From contig JACQBC010000001.1 in assembly GCA_016194635.1 (NCBI GenBank), positions 1 through 64,000 of the forward strand: DNA of 64,000 bases, read 5' to 3'. Source of the stretch: Gammaproteobacteria bacterium. GTDB lineage: Bacteria; Pseudomonadota; Gammaproteobacteria; UBA6429; Thiohalophilaceae. Every line of letters starts with the position of its first letter. Position 1 is the stretch's first letter. The translations under genes and the position numbers were made by a program. Of this stretch, positions 1 through 9,537 are shown piece after piece. The notes beneath the pieces were generated by a model. That model saw only the letters and a list, made by a program, of their open reading frames with translations, was not told the DNA's origin and did not search any database.

Positions 1-304
1 ATCTAAATGCCTAGGGTGTTTTACCCATCCCCACTGCGCCTATAATATAGAATGTGAACTGGGATTATGCACATATTGATGGTAAAATAACCAAAGTGAA
101 GCGGTTAGGAATACTATTCAGTGAAAGCCGATCTACCAAGTGATTGATGGTGGTTAGGCCGACCGGGGCGGGTGACCGTCGGCCGCAGCCGTGATGAAAG
201 TTGAAATTGATTTTTTTATTAAGGGATTCCGATCATTTTATTTGGATAATAGTACTTCTGCTCGTCAAAATTGGCAGCCTATCGGCTTCGTCGCAACAGG
301 TATC
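1..304. other. Intergenic region downstream of flgL
   Basis: I see no convincing gene here. A 65-codon reading frame starting at 191 runs into the end of flgL on the other strand, has no ribosome binding site and looks like chance. Bases about 165-182 resemble the first 17-18 bases of the core of the long hairpin repeats found elsewhere in the window (GGTGACCGTCGGCCGCAG), but no complementary right arm follows, so it could be a remnant. Confidence 0.4.
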
Positions 305-1525
305 TTAGAGGTAATTAAACAAACTGATCCCTTGTACGCGGGTAAAGGCTTTTTGCGAGGCCTCAAGGCCGGTGAGTTTGAGGTTTAAGCGGCTTACGGC
401 TTCACCGTAGTCTAGATCCTGCACCTCGGAGAGAATTTCCTTCATTTGAATGCGCAACGCATCATTGATGCCTTCCTGACTGTCCATCGCATTGAGCCGT
501 GCGCCCAGATTCGCGCGTATATCCAGTACCCTGCCCATGGCGCGATCCAACCCATTTAAAAACTGATTGGTGTGGTTGTGTAACACAGCGTGTTCGGCGG
601 GTGAACCGTGGCTACTTTTTAATTCACCAATATATTGCTTAATCGTAGTGAAGGCATCCTGGTGATAACTGGGACGAATCACAAAATAATCACCCGCCTT
701 GGGTTCACCGCGAATAAAGGTTTGCACGCCGTTAAATTGAATGGTGGCGTCTTCTGTATAGACTTGCCCCGGCGCCACCACGGCATTACCCTGCGCATCG
801 ACAACGCTATAGGTAATCGGCTCCTTGGGGTCAACCGATGGCTTGCGATCGAAGATGATAGCGTAAGTGCCGCCCTTATAATCGGCCAGCGCCACGCCGG
901 GATCGATCACCGCGTCACCTTGATTCGTGGGGCTTTCATAGACGCTAAATTTTCCGATCCCATCGCGGATCTCGCGAAACACATCGCTGCCGGAATCGTT
1001 CACGGCGATTTGGCGGCGTGGGCCGATTTGAATAAACCGTTGCCCATCATCGCCGTGATAGTCGAATCCCCCCTGATCATTATACGCAAAGGGTTTAAAC
1101 CGGCCCATATTGCCGGCAAAAATAAACTCACCGTTGCTGTCAGTGCTATTGGCCAGGCCCACAACTTCATCGAGTAGCTGCGACATTTCTTCGGCGATAT
1201 AGCCCCGCGTATCATCGGTCTGACTGTCGTTATTGGCCTGTATTGTTAACTCGCGTATACGCTGGTAGGCATTAATCACATTTTCCAACACCCCGTCTTC
1301 CATGGTTAAACGGGCACGGGCGGTCGAGATATTATGTTGAAACTGCTCCACGTTACGGATCACATCGTCCATTTTAACAACCTTCGATGCGGCCACGGGA
1401 TCATCCGAGGGTCGGACAATTCTGCGGCCGGTGGCCACCTGTTGCTGCACTTGGCTCAACTTGGCGTGTTGGTCCACCATCGCTTCAACGGCGGTATTTT
1501 GGAATTGGCTGGAAGACACACGCAT
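305..1525 (-). CDS. flgL: Flagellar hook-associated protein 3 FlgL
   Basis: FlgL is the hook-filament junction protein that sits between FlgK and the flagellin filament. The 406-residue product starts MRVSSSQFQ and shows the flagellin-like N-terminal helix, with the ATGRRIVRPSDDP segment at about residues 31-43; the C-terminal helix (residues about 370-406) ends in the family's usual way. At 406 residues it is longer than the enteric protein (about 317), with a larger central variable domain, as in pseudomonads. The ATG lies two bases after the flgK stop, so translation is probably coupled. It is the last gene of the leftward flg block. Confidence 0.95.
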   Translation of the reverse strand: MRVSSSQFQNTAVEAMVDQHAKLSQVQQQVATGRRIVRPSDDPVAASKVVKMDDVIRNVEQFQHNISTARARLTMEDGVLENVINAYQRIRELTIQANNDSQTDDTRGYIAEEMSQLLDEVVGLANSTDSNGEFIFAGNMGRFKPFAYNDQGGFDYHGDDGQRFIQIGPRRQIAVNDSGSDVFREIRDGIGKFSVYESPTNQGDAVIDPGVALADYKGGTYAIIFDRKPSVDPKEPITYSVVDAQGNAVVAPGQVYTEDATIQFNGVQTFIRGEPKAGDYFVIRPSYHQDAFTTIKQYIGELKSSHGSPAEHAVLHNHTNQFLNGLDRAMGRVLDIRANLGARLNAMDSQEGINDALRIQMKEILSEVQDLDYGEAVSRLNLKLTGLEASQKAFTRVQGISLFNYL

Positions 1526-1527
1526 AA

Positions 1528-3663
1528 TTATCGCCGGAAGGCCTCCATCAACATTTCCATGACACGATTCGCGGTTGCGATCACCTGAGCATTGGCTTGA
1601 TATTGATTCTGGTAACGCACCATATCGGCGGCCTCTTCATCCAAATTAACCCCGGAGTTTGCTTCTTTTTCATCAACCGCTTGTTGCAGTAATAATTTTT
1701 GTGCCTGTCGATTGATGTCTAATTCATGGGTCTTACTACCGACCCGGGAAACCAACTGTCCATAGGTTTGGGCATAATCCGACTTGCCGTCCATGAGCAT
1801 GGGTTTGGTTTGCAAATCGGCCAGTGCCAGGGCGTTTTTATTATCACTGCTCGCATCACTATTAAATTCAATACGGAATAAATCGCCCGCCTTGGGGTCC
1901 CCGTCTAACCGAACGGTAAAGCCACGTTCGATTCCACCGGCGGTGGGAAATAGCTGCACACCTTTACGCGCATCGTATTCTATCGGTCCTTCCACCACCC
2001 CCAGTGACTGTGCTGTAGTATTATTGCCCTCGCGGGCATGACGCTCTTGGGATGCCATTTCTTGCTTATTTGACGCAGACCCTGAATTAGATTTGCTAGT
2101 GTGGTTATCTTTATGCAGGGAAATATCCGGATCATCCGCGACCGCCGCCAATTTAACCTTGACGGGTTTACCGGTGTTATCCAATATCTCGAAGTGTTTA
2201 TTATCGGTAAAGCGTACCAGATAAGGCGGGCTCAACTCACCTTGCGCGGTACTAAATGCGGGGGTCTTGGTATCGTTCACTTGGGTAAGTGTAATCTTGG
2301 CATTGCCCAGGTTATCGATGTCCGACGCCACCCGTAACGGCGATGCCGCCGCCACTTTATCCACCGAACTTAGCTGCACAGCGAATAAATCGGCGGCGCG
2401 GCGTGTGGGCTGAATCAGATAATGATCACCGTCTTGAATTGAACCGCCCGACTTGATGGACAGCTTAAATCCCTCCGACTCCATGGTTTGCGGCAGGTCT
2501 TTAAATCTTGCCACCACCTTGGCGTCATCCAGCCGCAGCAATTCGTATTGCCCTTGTCGATACAATAACGAGTAATTGCTGGTGGTCAGTTTATTGGCAT
2601 CGGTAATTTCTGCGTTAAATTCAAGATTGCCTTTGTTATTGATACTGGTGCTCACTTGCGGCGCCAGCTTGTCGATTTCCGAAAAAAAATCCTCACCGAG
2701 CTTATTATTCATGTCCATGCCCAAGTGATGCTGGTCATTAAAGCTCTTGGCGATGCCGATGGCAATACGACCCAACTCATTTTGCGCCGGGTCTAATACT
2801 TCGTTGCGGAACTTGGCGATCCCCCCCAGTTGACCACCGTTCATGAATTGCGTAATAACGATATTGCTACCCTGTCCGACAAATAACACTTCTAAACGCG
2901 ATGGGTCGTGTTCATTCGCGGCGATATCCAGACGGGATGCGTCATCCCCCACCACCAGGGTTTGGCCGTTACCCACAAACACATTCATCCGGCCGTCGTC
3001 TTGAACGGTAACACGCACATTGACCCTTTCGGATAACTCCTGCACCAAACGATCGCGTTGGTCCAACAAATCGTTGGGTGGACGCGTGGATATTTCTTGC
3101 GAGCGGACGATTGCCCGGTTGATTTCGGCGATACCTTTGGCAATCTGATTAACGTCACCCATCATTGCGCGCATATCTTTATTGGCCGCTTCGCGTAATC
3201 CTTCAAAACGGTTATTAAGATAGGCAAACCGATCCGCCAAATTACGCGCCGATCCCAGCAATACCTCTCGCGAGGCCGTGGAACTGGGTTCATTGGCGAC
3301 ACCGTTGACCGCATCGAAAAACCCTGACATCGCGGGTGCCAAGCCGGCTTGCGGATCGGCCAACATATTATCGACCTGGCTGGTGTACTCGTAGGTTTTA
3401 TCCAGGTATTTGTTGGCCGAGGTGGTATCACGTACTTCGGAAACTAGGAATTCGTTATAGGTGCGGTCAATATTATTAACAATGACGCCCGTACCCATCG
3501 CGCCATTACCAAACATCTGCGGTGGTCTGGTTTCAAGATCAACCCGTTGCCGTGAATAACCCGGGGTGGTGGCATTAGCAATATTATGTCCGGTTGTGGT
3601 CAGCGCGCGTTGCGCCGCCACAATGCCAGAGGTACTGATACCCAGTAAATCGCCACCGGACAC
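1528..3663 (-). CDS. flgK: Flagellar hook-associated protein 1 FlgK
   Basis: FlgK is the first hook-filament junction protein, exported through the flagellar type III system with FlgN as chaperone. The N-terminus has the rod/hook family signature (IVAAQRALTTTGHNIANATTPGYSRQR, residues about 14-38) and the C-terminus ends with the matching helix (NQYQANAQVIATANRVMEML). At 711 residues it exceeds the enteric protein (about 547); the extra length lies in the middle and includes a polar Ser/Asn/Lys-rich linker around residues 520-560. The start codon is GTG at 3663, 13 bases after flgJ. FlgN is encoded in this window. Confidence 0.95.
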   Translation of the reverse strand: MSGGDLLGISTSGIVAAQRALTTTGHNIANATTPGYSRQRVDLETRPPQMFGNGAMGTGVIVNNIDRTYNEFLVSEVRDTTSANKYLDKTYEYTSQVDNMLADPQAGLAPAMSGFFDAVNGVANEPSSTASREVLLGSARNLADRFAYLNNRFEGLREAANKDMRAMMGDVNQIAKGIAEINRAIVRSQEISTRPPNDLLDQRDRLVQELSERVNVRVTVQDDGRMNVFVGNGQTLVVGDDASRLDIAANEHDPSRLEVLFVGQGSNIVITQFMNGGQLGGIAKFRNEVLDPAQNELGRIAIGIAKSFNDQHHLGMDMNNKLGEDFFSEIDKLAPQVSTSINNKGNLEFNAEITDANKLTTSNYSLLYRQGQYELLRLDDAKVVARFKDLPQTMESEGFKLSIKSGGSIQDGDHYLIQPTRRAADLFAVQLSSVDKVAAASPLRVASDIDNLGNAKITLTQVNDTKTPAFSTAQGELSPPYLVRFTDNKHFEILDNTGKPVKVKLAAVADDPDISLHKDNHTSKSNSGSASNKQEMASQERHAREGNNTTAQSLGVVEGPIEYDARKGVQLFPTAGGIERGFTVRLDGDPKAGDLFRIEFNSDASSDNKNALALADLQTKPMLMDGKSDYAQTYGQLVSRVGSKTHELDINRQAQKLLLQQAVDEKEANSGVNLDEEAADMVRYQNQYQANAQVIATANRVMEMLMEAFRR

Positions 3664-3676
3664 GGATTAAACCTCG

Positions 3677-4534
3677 CTAGCCATCAACGGATACCACAGC
3701 CGGTTTATCCGGGGCAAAACGCTCTTGCAATACCCGTCGCCACTTCGCCGCATAGTCTGGATCGGTGGCATACCCCGCCGCGTGGATATGCTGAATGTAG
3801 TGATCCGCATCGTCGGCGTGCGCCAGGGCCTGAATGTAACGCGGATTGGATTGGATAAATTTCGCATAATCCGTAAACGCCTCGGCGTAACTGCCATAGG
3901 CACGGAAACTCGCGTGCTGACGTAATGCTACAGCGTGTTGATATTCCACGGTATCGACTTCCGCCTGTTTGCCCTTCCAACTGGCATCGGCCTTGATATT
4001 GAACAGGTTGTGACTGTTGCTACCGTCCGCGCAACGTGGGGTATGTTGTCCCCAGCCGGTTTCTAACGCCGCCTGGGCCAGCAACACCTCGGGCGTGGTG
4101 CCCAGTTGCTTGGCGGCCGTCTGCGCGGCAGGGAGCAATTCGCGCCTAAACTCTTCTTGCGAAGTCAAGCGGAGAGAAGGGGGTGTAGTAGTAGCGGCAA
4201 AAGTTTGCCGCCGCGCGCTAGAATCCGCCGCGGCCGATTGCCGGCGTAACTGTTGTACCATTAACTCCGCCAAACCCAGGCCCTTGCCCTGGGTCATCTG
4301 CAAGGTTAATTGCTTATCAAACATGTCGCGGTACATATCACCACTGCTGCTATCAAACAGGGGATCACCAAAACTCGCCTCGCGCATGCTCTTAAGCATC
4401 ATTTGCAGGTATAAACCTTCGAATTGCCGCGCCACTTCACGCAGACTGCCCTGCGGATCCTGATGGGCCTCAGCGCGCAGTTTCGCGATGCCCGTGAAAT
4501 CGGTATAAACCGGTGTGGTCGAACTGGCTTGCAT
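3677..4534 (-). CDS. flgJ: Flagellar rod assembly protein / peptidoglycan hydrolase FlgJ
   Basis: FlgJ is a bifunctional periplasmic protein. Its N-terminal part (about residues 25-115, with VARQFEGLYLQMMLKSMR) scaffolds the rod, and its C-terminal glucosaminidase domain (about 150-285) opens peptidoglycan for rod passage. The hydrolase signature EVLLAQAALETGWGQ includes the expected catalytic glutamate, and YGSYAEAFTDYAKF fits the domain's second half. The domains are joined by a Ser/Ala/Thr-rich linker. It starts with ATG at 4534. It is separated from flgI, its usual immediate neighbour, by 267 bases that hold a long hairpin repeat. Confidence 0.93.
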   Translation of the reverse strand: MQASSTTPVYTDFTGIAKLRAEAHQDPQGSLREVARQFEGLYLQMMLKSMREASFGDPLFDSSSGDMYRDMFDKQLTLQMTQGKGLGLAELMVQQLRRQSAAADSSARRQTFAATTTPPSLRLTSQEEFRRELLPAAQTAAKQLGTTPEVLLAQAALETGWGQHTPRCADGSNSHNLFNIKADASWKGKQAEVDTVEYQHAVALRQHASFRAYGSYAEAFTDYAKFIQSNPRYIQALAHADDADHYIQHIHAAGYATDPDYAAKWRRVLQERFAPDKPAVVSVDG

Positions 4535-4644
4535 GCTGGACCTGTCAGTGGATAATCGTTAGGGGTTGTACTGCAAGATGTTTGCCAGGATCCTTCATAT
4601 TGATGAAAACATCGAAATTCGATCATGGAGGAAAGGGATTAGGG

Positions 4645-4748
4645 GTTGTCTGGGTAACCTGTGCAGGTGACCGTCGGCGTCAGGGATGCCGCCGTCGAGC
4701 GTACAGGGATGTATTGACAGCGAGTCACCTGCACAGATCCAGACAAAC
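4645..4748 (+). repeat. Long hairpin repeat, copy 1 (between flgI and flgJ)
   Basis: The arms at 4645-4671 and 4724-4748 are inverted complements with a small bulge; the 13 bases next to the core (CTGTGCAGGTGAC) pair perfectly. The 52-base core (4672-4723) matches the cores of the other three copies, whereas the arms do not. Inside the core are two mini-hairpins with GGGA loops; the second, GTACAGGGATGT at 4701-4712, equals the published CsrA SELEX consensus RUACARGGAUGU. The element is oriented rightward, opposite to flg transcription. Confidence 0.85.
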
Positions 4749-4801
4749 ACTAACAGCATCACTGGATGATAATAATCACTCTCTAATCCGGCGGTATGAA
4801 A

Positions 4802-5917
4802 CTAAATCACAATCAACTCTGCGCGTAACGCACCCGCTTCTTTAAGGGCCTCTAAGATCGCGATCAGATCCCCGGGGGCAACACCGACTTGGTTGATCGC
4901 CCGCACCACATCGTCCAGTGACATTCCCATATCCAGCTTAAACATACGTTTACTGCCTTGATTAATCGTAATATCGGAACGCGGTACGGTTACGGTATTG
5001 CCACCGCCCAGCCCAGGTTGGCTGACGGTGGCGTTTTCGGTGATGGTGACCGTGAGACTGCCGTGTGACACCGCCGCGGGTAATACACGCACGTGTTGAC
5101 CGATAACAACCGTACCGGTACGCGAATTGACAATGACACGGGCCGGCGGCTCGGCCGGATCCACCTGAAAGTTTTCTAATTCGGCAATAAACGCCACACG
5201 TTGGGCTAAATCTTGCGGCGCTTGCACATTAATCGATCCCGCATCAATGGAATAGGCGGTGCCCGCACCCAGGGTTTGATTAATAACCTGGGCCACCCGG
5301 TTTGAGGTGGTAAAATCCGGGTAACGTAGGTTCAATACCAATTCTTTCATTTCACCAAACGGTGTCTCCACGGCCTTTTCCACCGTGGCGCCATTGGGGA
5401 TACGGCCCACACTGGGAACATTCACCGTGATCTTCGAACCGTCGTTGCCCTCGGCACCAAAACCGCTCACGATCACACTGCCTTGTGCCAAGCCATAAAT
5501 ATTTCCGTCGACACCGCGCAGTGCAGCAGCCAATAGACTGCCGCCACGCAAACTCTTGGCATTGCCTACCGAAGACACAGTGACATCCAAGGTTTGCCCC
5601 GGTCGGGCAAACGCCGGTAACTCCGTGTGGATTGCCACCGCAGCGACATTTTTCGATTGGATATTCACATTGCTGGGGATATTGACCCCTAGACGCGACA
5701 ACATGCTGCGCAGACTTTGCACCGTTTGCGGCGCATTACCGTCGCCGGTGCCGTCCAAACCTACAACCAAACCATACCCCAACAATTGATTACTGCGCAC
5801 GCCCTGTACTTTCGCGATGTCCTTGATACGTTCCGCGCGTACAAAACCGCTGTGTACACCCAACAGCATCACTAGACCAATGACCACCAATAATCGCAGT
5901 TCCGCACTACGCAACAT
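4802..5917 (-). CDS. flgI: Flagellar P-ring protein FlgI
   Basis: FlgI builds the periplasmic P ring around the rod in the peptidoglycan layer. The mature part begins [32 protein letters not shown] and ends with the conserved [31 protein letters not shown]-type tail. I chose the ATG at 5917 (371 residues; the enteric protein has 365): it gives a Sec signal peptide ending near residue 27 and an AAGG ribosome binding site eight bases upstream. The frame stays open to 6109, but that extension overlaps flgH and is not signal-like. ATG 5923 is the alternative. Confidence 0.93.
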   Translation of the reverse strand: MLRSAELRLLVVIGLVMLLGVHSGFVRAERIKDIAKVQGVRSNQLLGYGLVVGLDGTGDGNAPQTVQSLRSMLSRLGVNIPSNVNIQSKNVAAVAIHTELPAFARPGQTLDVTVSSVGNAKSLRGGSLLAAALRGVDGNIYGLAQGSVIVSGFGAEGNDGSKITVNVPSVGRIPNGATVEKAVETPFGEMKELVLNLRYPDFTTSNRVAQVINQTLGAGTAYSIDAGSINVQAPQDLAQRVAFIAELENFQVDPAEPPARVIVNSRTGTVVIGQHVRVLPAAVSHGSLTVTITENATVSQPGLGGGNTVTVPRSDITINQGSKRMFKLDMGMSLDDVVRAINQVGVAPGDLIAILEALKEAGALRAELIVI

Positions 5918-5930
5918 ACACATCGCCTTG

Positions 5931-6614
5931 TTAATAAGGATACGCATTACCTTGGAAGAATCGTGCCAACGGTCCCATCGAATTGGCCGACGACAACACG
6001 CCTTCACCCGCGTAACTGATCCGGACGTTGGCGATTTTGTTGGAGTCCACGCTATTGGACTGATCGATATCTTGCGGCCGAACGATGCCGGAGAAGCGGA
6101 TGAACTCATCCGATTGGTTTAAGACGATAAGTTTCTCACCGCGTACCACCAGATGTTTATTCGGTAACACCTCGGCCACGGTTACGGTGATCATCCCATC
6201 AAAACTATGCGATTGATCCGAGGCGCCGCTACCTTTAAAGTCACGCCCGGCATTCACCTGGTTATTTAAAACTTCTTTATCATCTTTCTTTACCGCGTCA
6301 CCCGCCAGTTTGGGTGGCGGCATTTCAATATTCTGGGCCTTCTCGGCCTTGGTACTGGAATGGGCGGTGGCGGTGGCTTTTTCCAGCAAACGAATCGTCA
6401 AGATATCCCCCACATAATGGGCGGTGGTATCTTCATAAAAACCCACGTTCATGCCTTCTTGATAGATGGCACCGGTAAATTTATGCCCCAATTTGATTGG
6501 CTCGGGTTTGGCGGGTTCAAACGATTCCTTGACCACACCTTGTTTAACACAGCCGGTGATAATACACAGCACGGTTGACAGCAGATATACGTTTATTTCG
6601 CGCGTTAGTTTCAC
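5931..6614 (-). CDS. flgH: Flagellar L-ring lipoprotein FlgH
   Basis: FlgH forms the outer-membrane L ring. The 227-residue product has a lipoprotein signal peptide with the cleavage box ITGC near residue 22, then the family's [14 protein letters not shown] and [25 protein letters not shown] segments; length agrees with the enteric protein (232). The central stretch (about 85-130) is charged and variable, as is usual. The stop codon is a few bases ahead of the flgI start, so the two ring genes are probably co-translated from the flgB operon transcript. Confidence 0.95.
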   Translation of the reverse strand: MKLTREINVYLLSTVLCIITGCVKQGVVKESFEPAKPEPIKLGHKFTGAIYQEGMNVGFYEDTTAHYVGDILTIRLLEKATATAHSSTKAEKAQNIEMPPPKLAGDAVKKDDKEVLNNQVNAGRDFKGSGASDQSHSFDGMITVTVAEVLPNKHLVVRGEKLIVLNQSDEFIRFSGIVRPQDIDQSNSVDSNKIANVRISYAGEGVLSSANSMGPLARFFQGNAYPY

Positions 6615-6644
6615 ATTACACTCCTATACCGTTGCACTGTGGAA

Positions 6645-7427
6645 TCACAATTGATTATTAGTGTATTGCAACATTTGGTCGACCGCCGCGATGGCCTTAG
6701 AATTCATTTCATAGGCGCGTTGGGCTTCGATCATATTCACTAATTCTTCCACGATATTGACGTTGGAACTTTCCAAGGCCCCTTGGATCAAGGTCCCCAT
6801 ACTGCCGGTACCAGGGTTGGCCACTTGCGGCGCGCCACTGGCCGCGGTTTCAATAAATAAGTTTTCACCCACCGGTTGCAAGCCGCTGGGATTGACAAAA
6901 TCCGCTAATTGAATCGTTCCCACTTGTTGCGGTGCGGGACTGCCGGGCACGTTCACACTCACGGTTCCATCCATGCCGATGGTCACAGCGCTGGCATTGC
7001 CTGGCAAGGTGATCTGCGGCTGGATCAAATAGCCGGAGGCGGTGACCAATTGTCCATCGGCATTGATCTGCAACGCGCCGTTGCGGGTATAACCCATCTC
7101 ACCGTTGGGGCGTAACACTTGCACAAACCCCCGTCCTTGCACCGCGATATCCAATTTATTATTGGTCTGGGTGAGGTTACCCTGGGTGTGACTTTTTTGG
7201 GTGGCCACGGTACGCACGCCTGTCCCCAGCATTAATCCCGACGGCAGGCGCGTGTCTTGGCTGGTGGCGCCACCCGCTTGGCGAATATTCTGATATACCA
7301 AATCTTCAAACATCGCGCGGTCGCGTTTAAACCCGGTGGTATTAACGTTGGCTAGATTATTACTGATCACCGCGAGCCGGGTCTGTTGCGCCTCAAGACC
7401 GGTTTTGCTAATCCATAATGGGTTCAT
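6645..7427 (-). CDS. flgG: Flagellar distal rod protein FlgG
   Basis: FlgG makes the distal rod. The 260-residue product matches the enteric protein in length. It has the N-terminal axial-protein motif NPLWISKTGLEAQQTRLAVISNNLANVNTTGFKRDRAMFEDLVYQ and the C-terminal EELVNMIEAQRAYEMNSKAIAAVDQML helix. The GFVQVLRPNGEMGYTRNGALQINADGQLVT segment in the middle is typical of FlgF/FlgG. It sits between flgF and flgH as in other gammaproteobacteria. Confidence 0.96.
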   Translation of the reverse strand: MNPLWISKTGLEAQQTRLAVISNNLANVNTTGFKRDRAMFEDLVYQNIRQAGGATSQDTRLPSGLMLGTGVRTVATQKSHTQGNLTQTNNKLDIAVQGRGFVQVLRPNGEMGYTRNGALQINADGQLVTASGYLIQPQITLPGNASAVTIGMDGTVSVNVPGSPAPQQVGTIQLADFVNPSGLQPVGENLFIETAASGAPQVANPGTGSMGTLIQGALESSNVNIVEELVNMIEAQRAYEMNSKAIAAVDQMLQYTNNQL

Positions 7428-7495
7428 GTTTTTACTCCGTAAACCGCTGGTTAATATTTAAAATGTAATCGACTGGATTTAAATAATCGGTTGTA

Positions 7496-8236
7496 TCACG
7501 ACATTTGCAGCAATTGCCTGGTTGCATCGGCATTTTGCTCGGCCTCACGCATTAACTTAATTTGCATCTCGTATTGCCGTGCCAATTCAATCATCGAAAC
7601 CATGGCCTGCGCCATATTGACGTTGCTACCTTCGAGTGTGCCGGGCACCAGCTTAACACTGGCATCGGCCGGGGCGGGCTTGCCGCTTTTCAAGTACATC
7701 AAACCGTCCACGTCTTTTTGTAGATCGCCATGATTGGGTTTGACCAGTTTGATCCGATCCACCACGGTCATCTCCTTGGCCGATTCACCCAACGGTAGAA
7801 TGGTGACCGTGCCATCTTCAGCGATTTCGATCTTGCTGGCCGGGGGTACCGCGATCGGACCACCTTCACCCATGACGCTGCGGCCATTGGCACTAACCAA
7901 ACGGCCGCCTTCGTCGATATGTAAATTCCCAGCGCGGGTATAGGCCTCCTTGCCGTTACTCGCTTGTACCACCAACCAACCGTCACCATTAATGGCGACA
8001 TCCATGGGATTACCGGTGGCATTGATCGGCCCTGGGGTGAAATCCGTGCCGGAACGCTCCGCCATGGCATAAACCCGGCTCGGATACCCTGGTCCAAACA
8101 ATGGCATGCTGCGAAACTGTGCCAGGTCGGCGCGAAAACCCGGGGTGCTGACGTTCGCGATATTGTTGTTATTGGCCGCTTGAGCCAACATGGTTTGTTG
8201 CGCGCCGGTCATTGCAACATAGAGTGAGCGATCCAT
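7496..8236 (-). CDS. flgF: Flagellar proximal rod protein FlgF
   Basis: FlgF is a proximal rod subunit. The 246-residue sequence starts MDRSLYVAMTGAQQTMLAQAANNNNIANVSTPGF, the family's characteristic opening, and ends with a coiled axial helix (MVSMIELARQYEMQIKLMREAEQNADA). A central GDGWLVVQASNGKEAYTRAGN segment matches FlgF/FlgG. A 68-base spacer separates it from flgG; no clear extra promoter was seen there. Confidence 0.95.
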   Translation of the reverse strand: MDRSLYVAMTGAQQTMLAQAANNNNIANVSTPGFRADLAQFRSMPLFGPGYPSRVYAMAERSGTDFTPGPINATGNPMDVAINGDGWLVVQASNGKEAYTRAGNLHIDEGGRLVSANGRSVMGEGGPIAVPPASKIEIAEDGTVTILPLGESAKEMTVVDRIKLVKPNHGDLQKDVDGLMYLKSGKPAPADASVKLVPGTLEGSNVNMAQAMVSMIELARQYEMQIKLMREAEQNADATRQLLQMS

Positions 8237-8259
8237 AATACCGATTCCTAGTTAACTAA

Positions 8260-9516
8260 TTAACGAATATTGATAATGGTTTGTGTCACGGTGTCCGCGG
8301 TATGGATCACCTGCGCGTTGGCTTGATAATTACGTTGTGCGGTAATCATGTTGACTAATTGCGCGGTTAAATCGACGTTTGATCCTTCCAAGGCACCGGA
8401 TTGTATGATGCCTAAACTCCCAGAGCCCGGCGTGCCTAACAACGGCACGCCCGAGGCCGCGCTTTCCGCCCAGGCGGTATTACCTAACGGCCGTAACCCT
8501 TGGGGATTAGAAAAATCGGCGAGCGCCACCTGGCCGAGGGTTTTAGTTTGACCGTTACTAAAACGCGCCCGCACAATACCGGTATCATCAATATCCACGC
8601 CGCTTAACCGCCCGGAGGTAAATCCATTTTGGGTTAAGGCATTAACGTTAAACCGCGCGCCGAACTGGGTAATCGGCGAATTGGATAATAAATTCATCTT
8701 CAGGTGCAAGGGTTCAGCACCCGAACCCGTATCAAAGCCGGGGTATTCGATCATTCCCGGCGGTACCGCGGTTCCATTGATGGCGCCCAGATGACCGGCG
8801 GCGTTAAAGGTTAGGGTGTCTGGTTTAAACGGCGGAGCTGTCGCGCCTTTAATATCTTTACCGTCGATCAGCGTATACATCTCCCATTCACCAGGTTTTT
8901 CACCCTTGGCATAATACATCGTCGCCAAATGCGAACCGCCCAAGGAATCAAACACCGTCAGCGAAGTGGAATGATTAAAGGATGAGGGGATTTCCGGGCT
9001 AAACGGCGTGGTCGGCGGGCGAGACTGGGCACTGTCCAGGTTCAACCCCACTTCGACCATATTGGTGGCCTGGGGTTTGATATTGGAGCGATCCAACTTT
9101 AACGGCCCGACCGCCCCGGTAATACTGCCTTTCTCATCCGCACCGTTGACCACTAATTTAGAACCACTGTTGTTAACAATAAACCCTTCACGATCCACTT
9201 GGAAATTCCCGGCACGCGAATAACCCCGCGAACCATTGTCGTCCAACACAAAAAACCCGCGGCCATTTATGGCCAGATCCATTTTGTTGTTGGTAAATCC
9301 AATGTTGCCCTGCCCAAATTGTTGGCTCACGCCGGCCAAACGCACACCGGTACCGATGGCGCTGTCAGAAGCACCGTCACTGGCGGCATACACATCGGCA
9401 AATTCGGCACGCGATTCTTTGAATCCGACTGTGCTGGCATTGGCCACATTGTTGGCGATAACACGTAGTTCTTCACCGGCTGCATTGATACCACTGAGGG
9501 CTGTACGAAACGGCAT
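8260..9516 (-). CDS. flgE: Flagellar hook protein FlgE
   Basis: FlgE is the main hook subunit. At 418 residues it matches the family (enteric 402). The N-terminal MPFRTALSGINAAGEELRVIANNVANASTVGFKESRAEFADVY motif and the C-terminal LTAQLVNMITAQRNYQANAQVIHTADTVTQTIINIR helix are diagnostic. The central domains carry the hook-specific segment FNHSTSLTVFDSLGGSHLATMYY (about 193-215). FlgD, its capping scaffold, is encoded immediately upstream in the operon. Confidence 0.97.
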   Translation of the reverse strand: MPFRTALSGINAAGEELRVIANNVANASTVGFKESRAEFADVYAASDGASDSAIGTGVRLAGVSQQFGQGNIGFTNNKMDLAINGRGFFVLDDNGSRGYSRAGNFQVDREGFIVNNSGSKLVVNGADEKGSITGAVGPLKLDRSNIKPQATNMVEVGLNLDSAQSRPPTTPFSPEIPSSFNHSTSLTVFDSLGGSHLATMYYAKGEKPGEWEMYTLIDGKDIKGATAPPFKPDTLTFNAAGHLGAINGTAVPPGMIEYPGFDTGSGAEPLHLKMNLLSNSPITQFGARFNVNALTQNGFTSGRLSGVDIDDTGIVRARFSNGQTKTLGQVALADFSNPQGLRPLGNTAWAESAASGVPLLGTPGSGSLGIIQSGALEGSNVDLTAQLVNMITAQRNYQANAQVIHTADTVTQTIINIR

Positions 9517-9537
9517 ATATTTATCTCCACTTACCTA

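Noticed and set aside
191-388. 65-codon reading frame at the left edge overlapping the end of flgL
   Set aside because: No ribosome binding site, overlaps flgL on the opposite strand, and the product has no recognisable feature.
5918-6109. N-terminal extension of flgI by 64 residues
   Set aside because: Overlaps flgH and lacks a signal peptide; the internal start has signal peptide and ribosome binding site.
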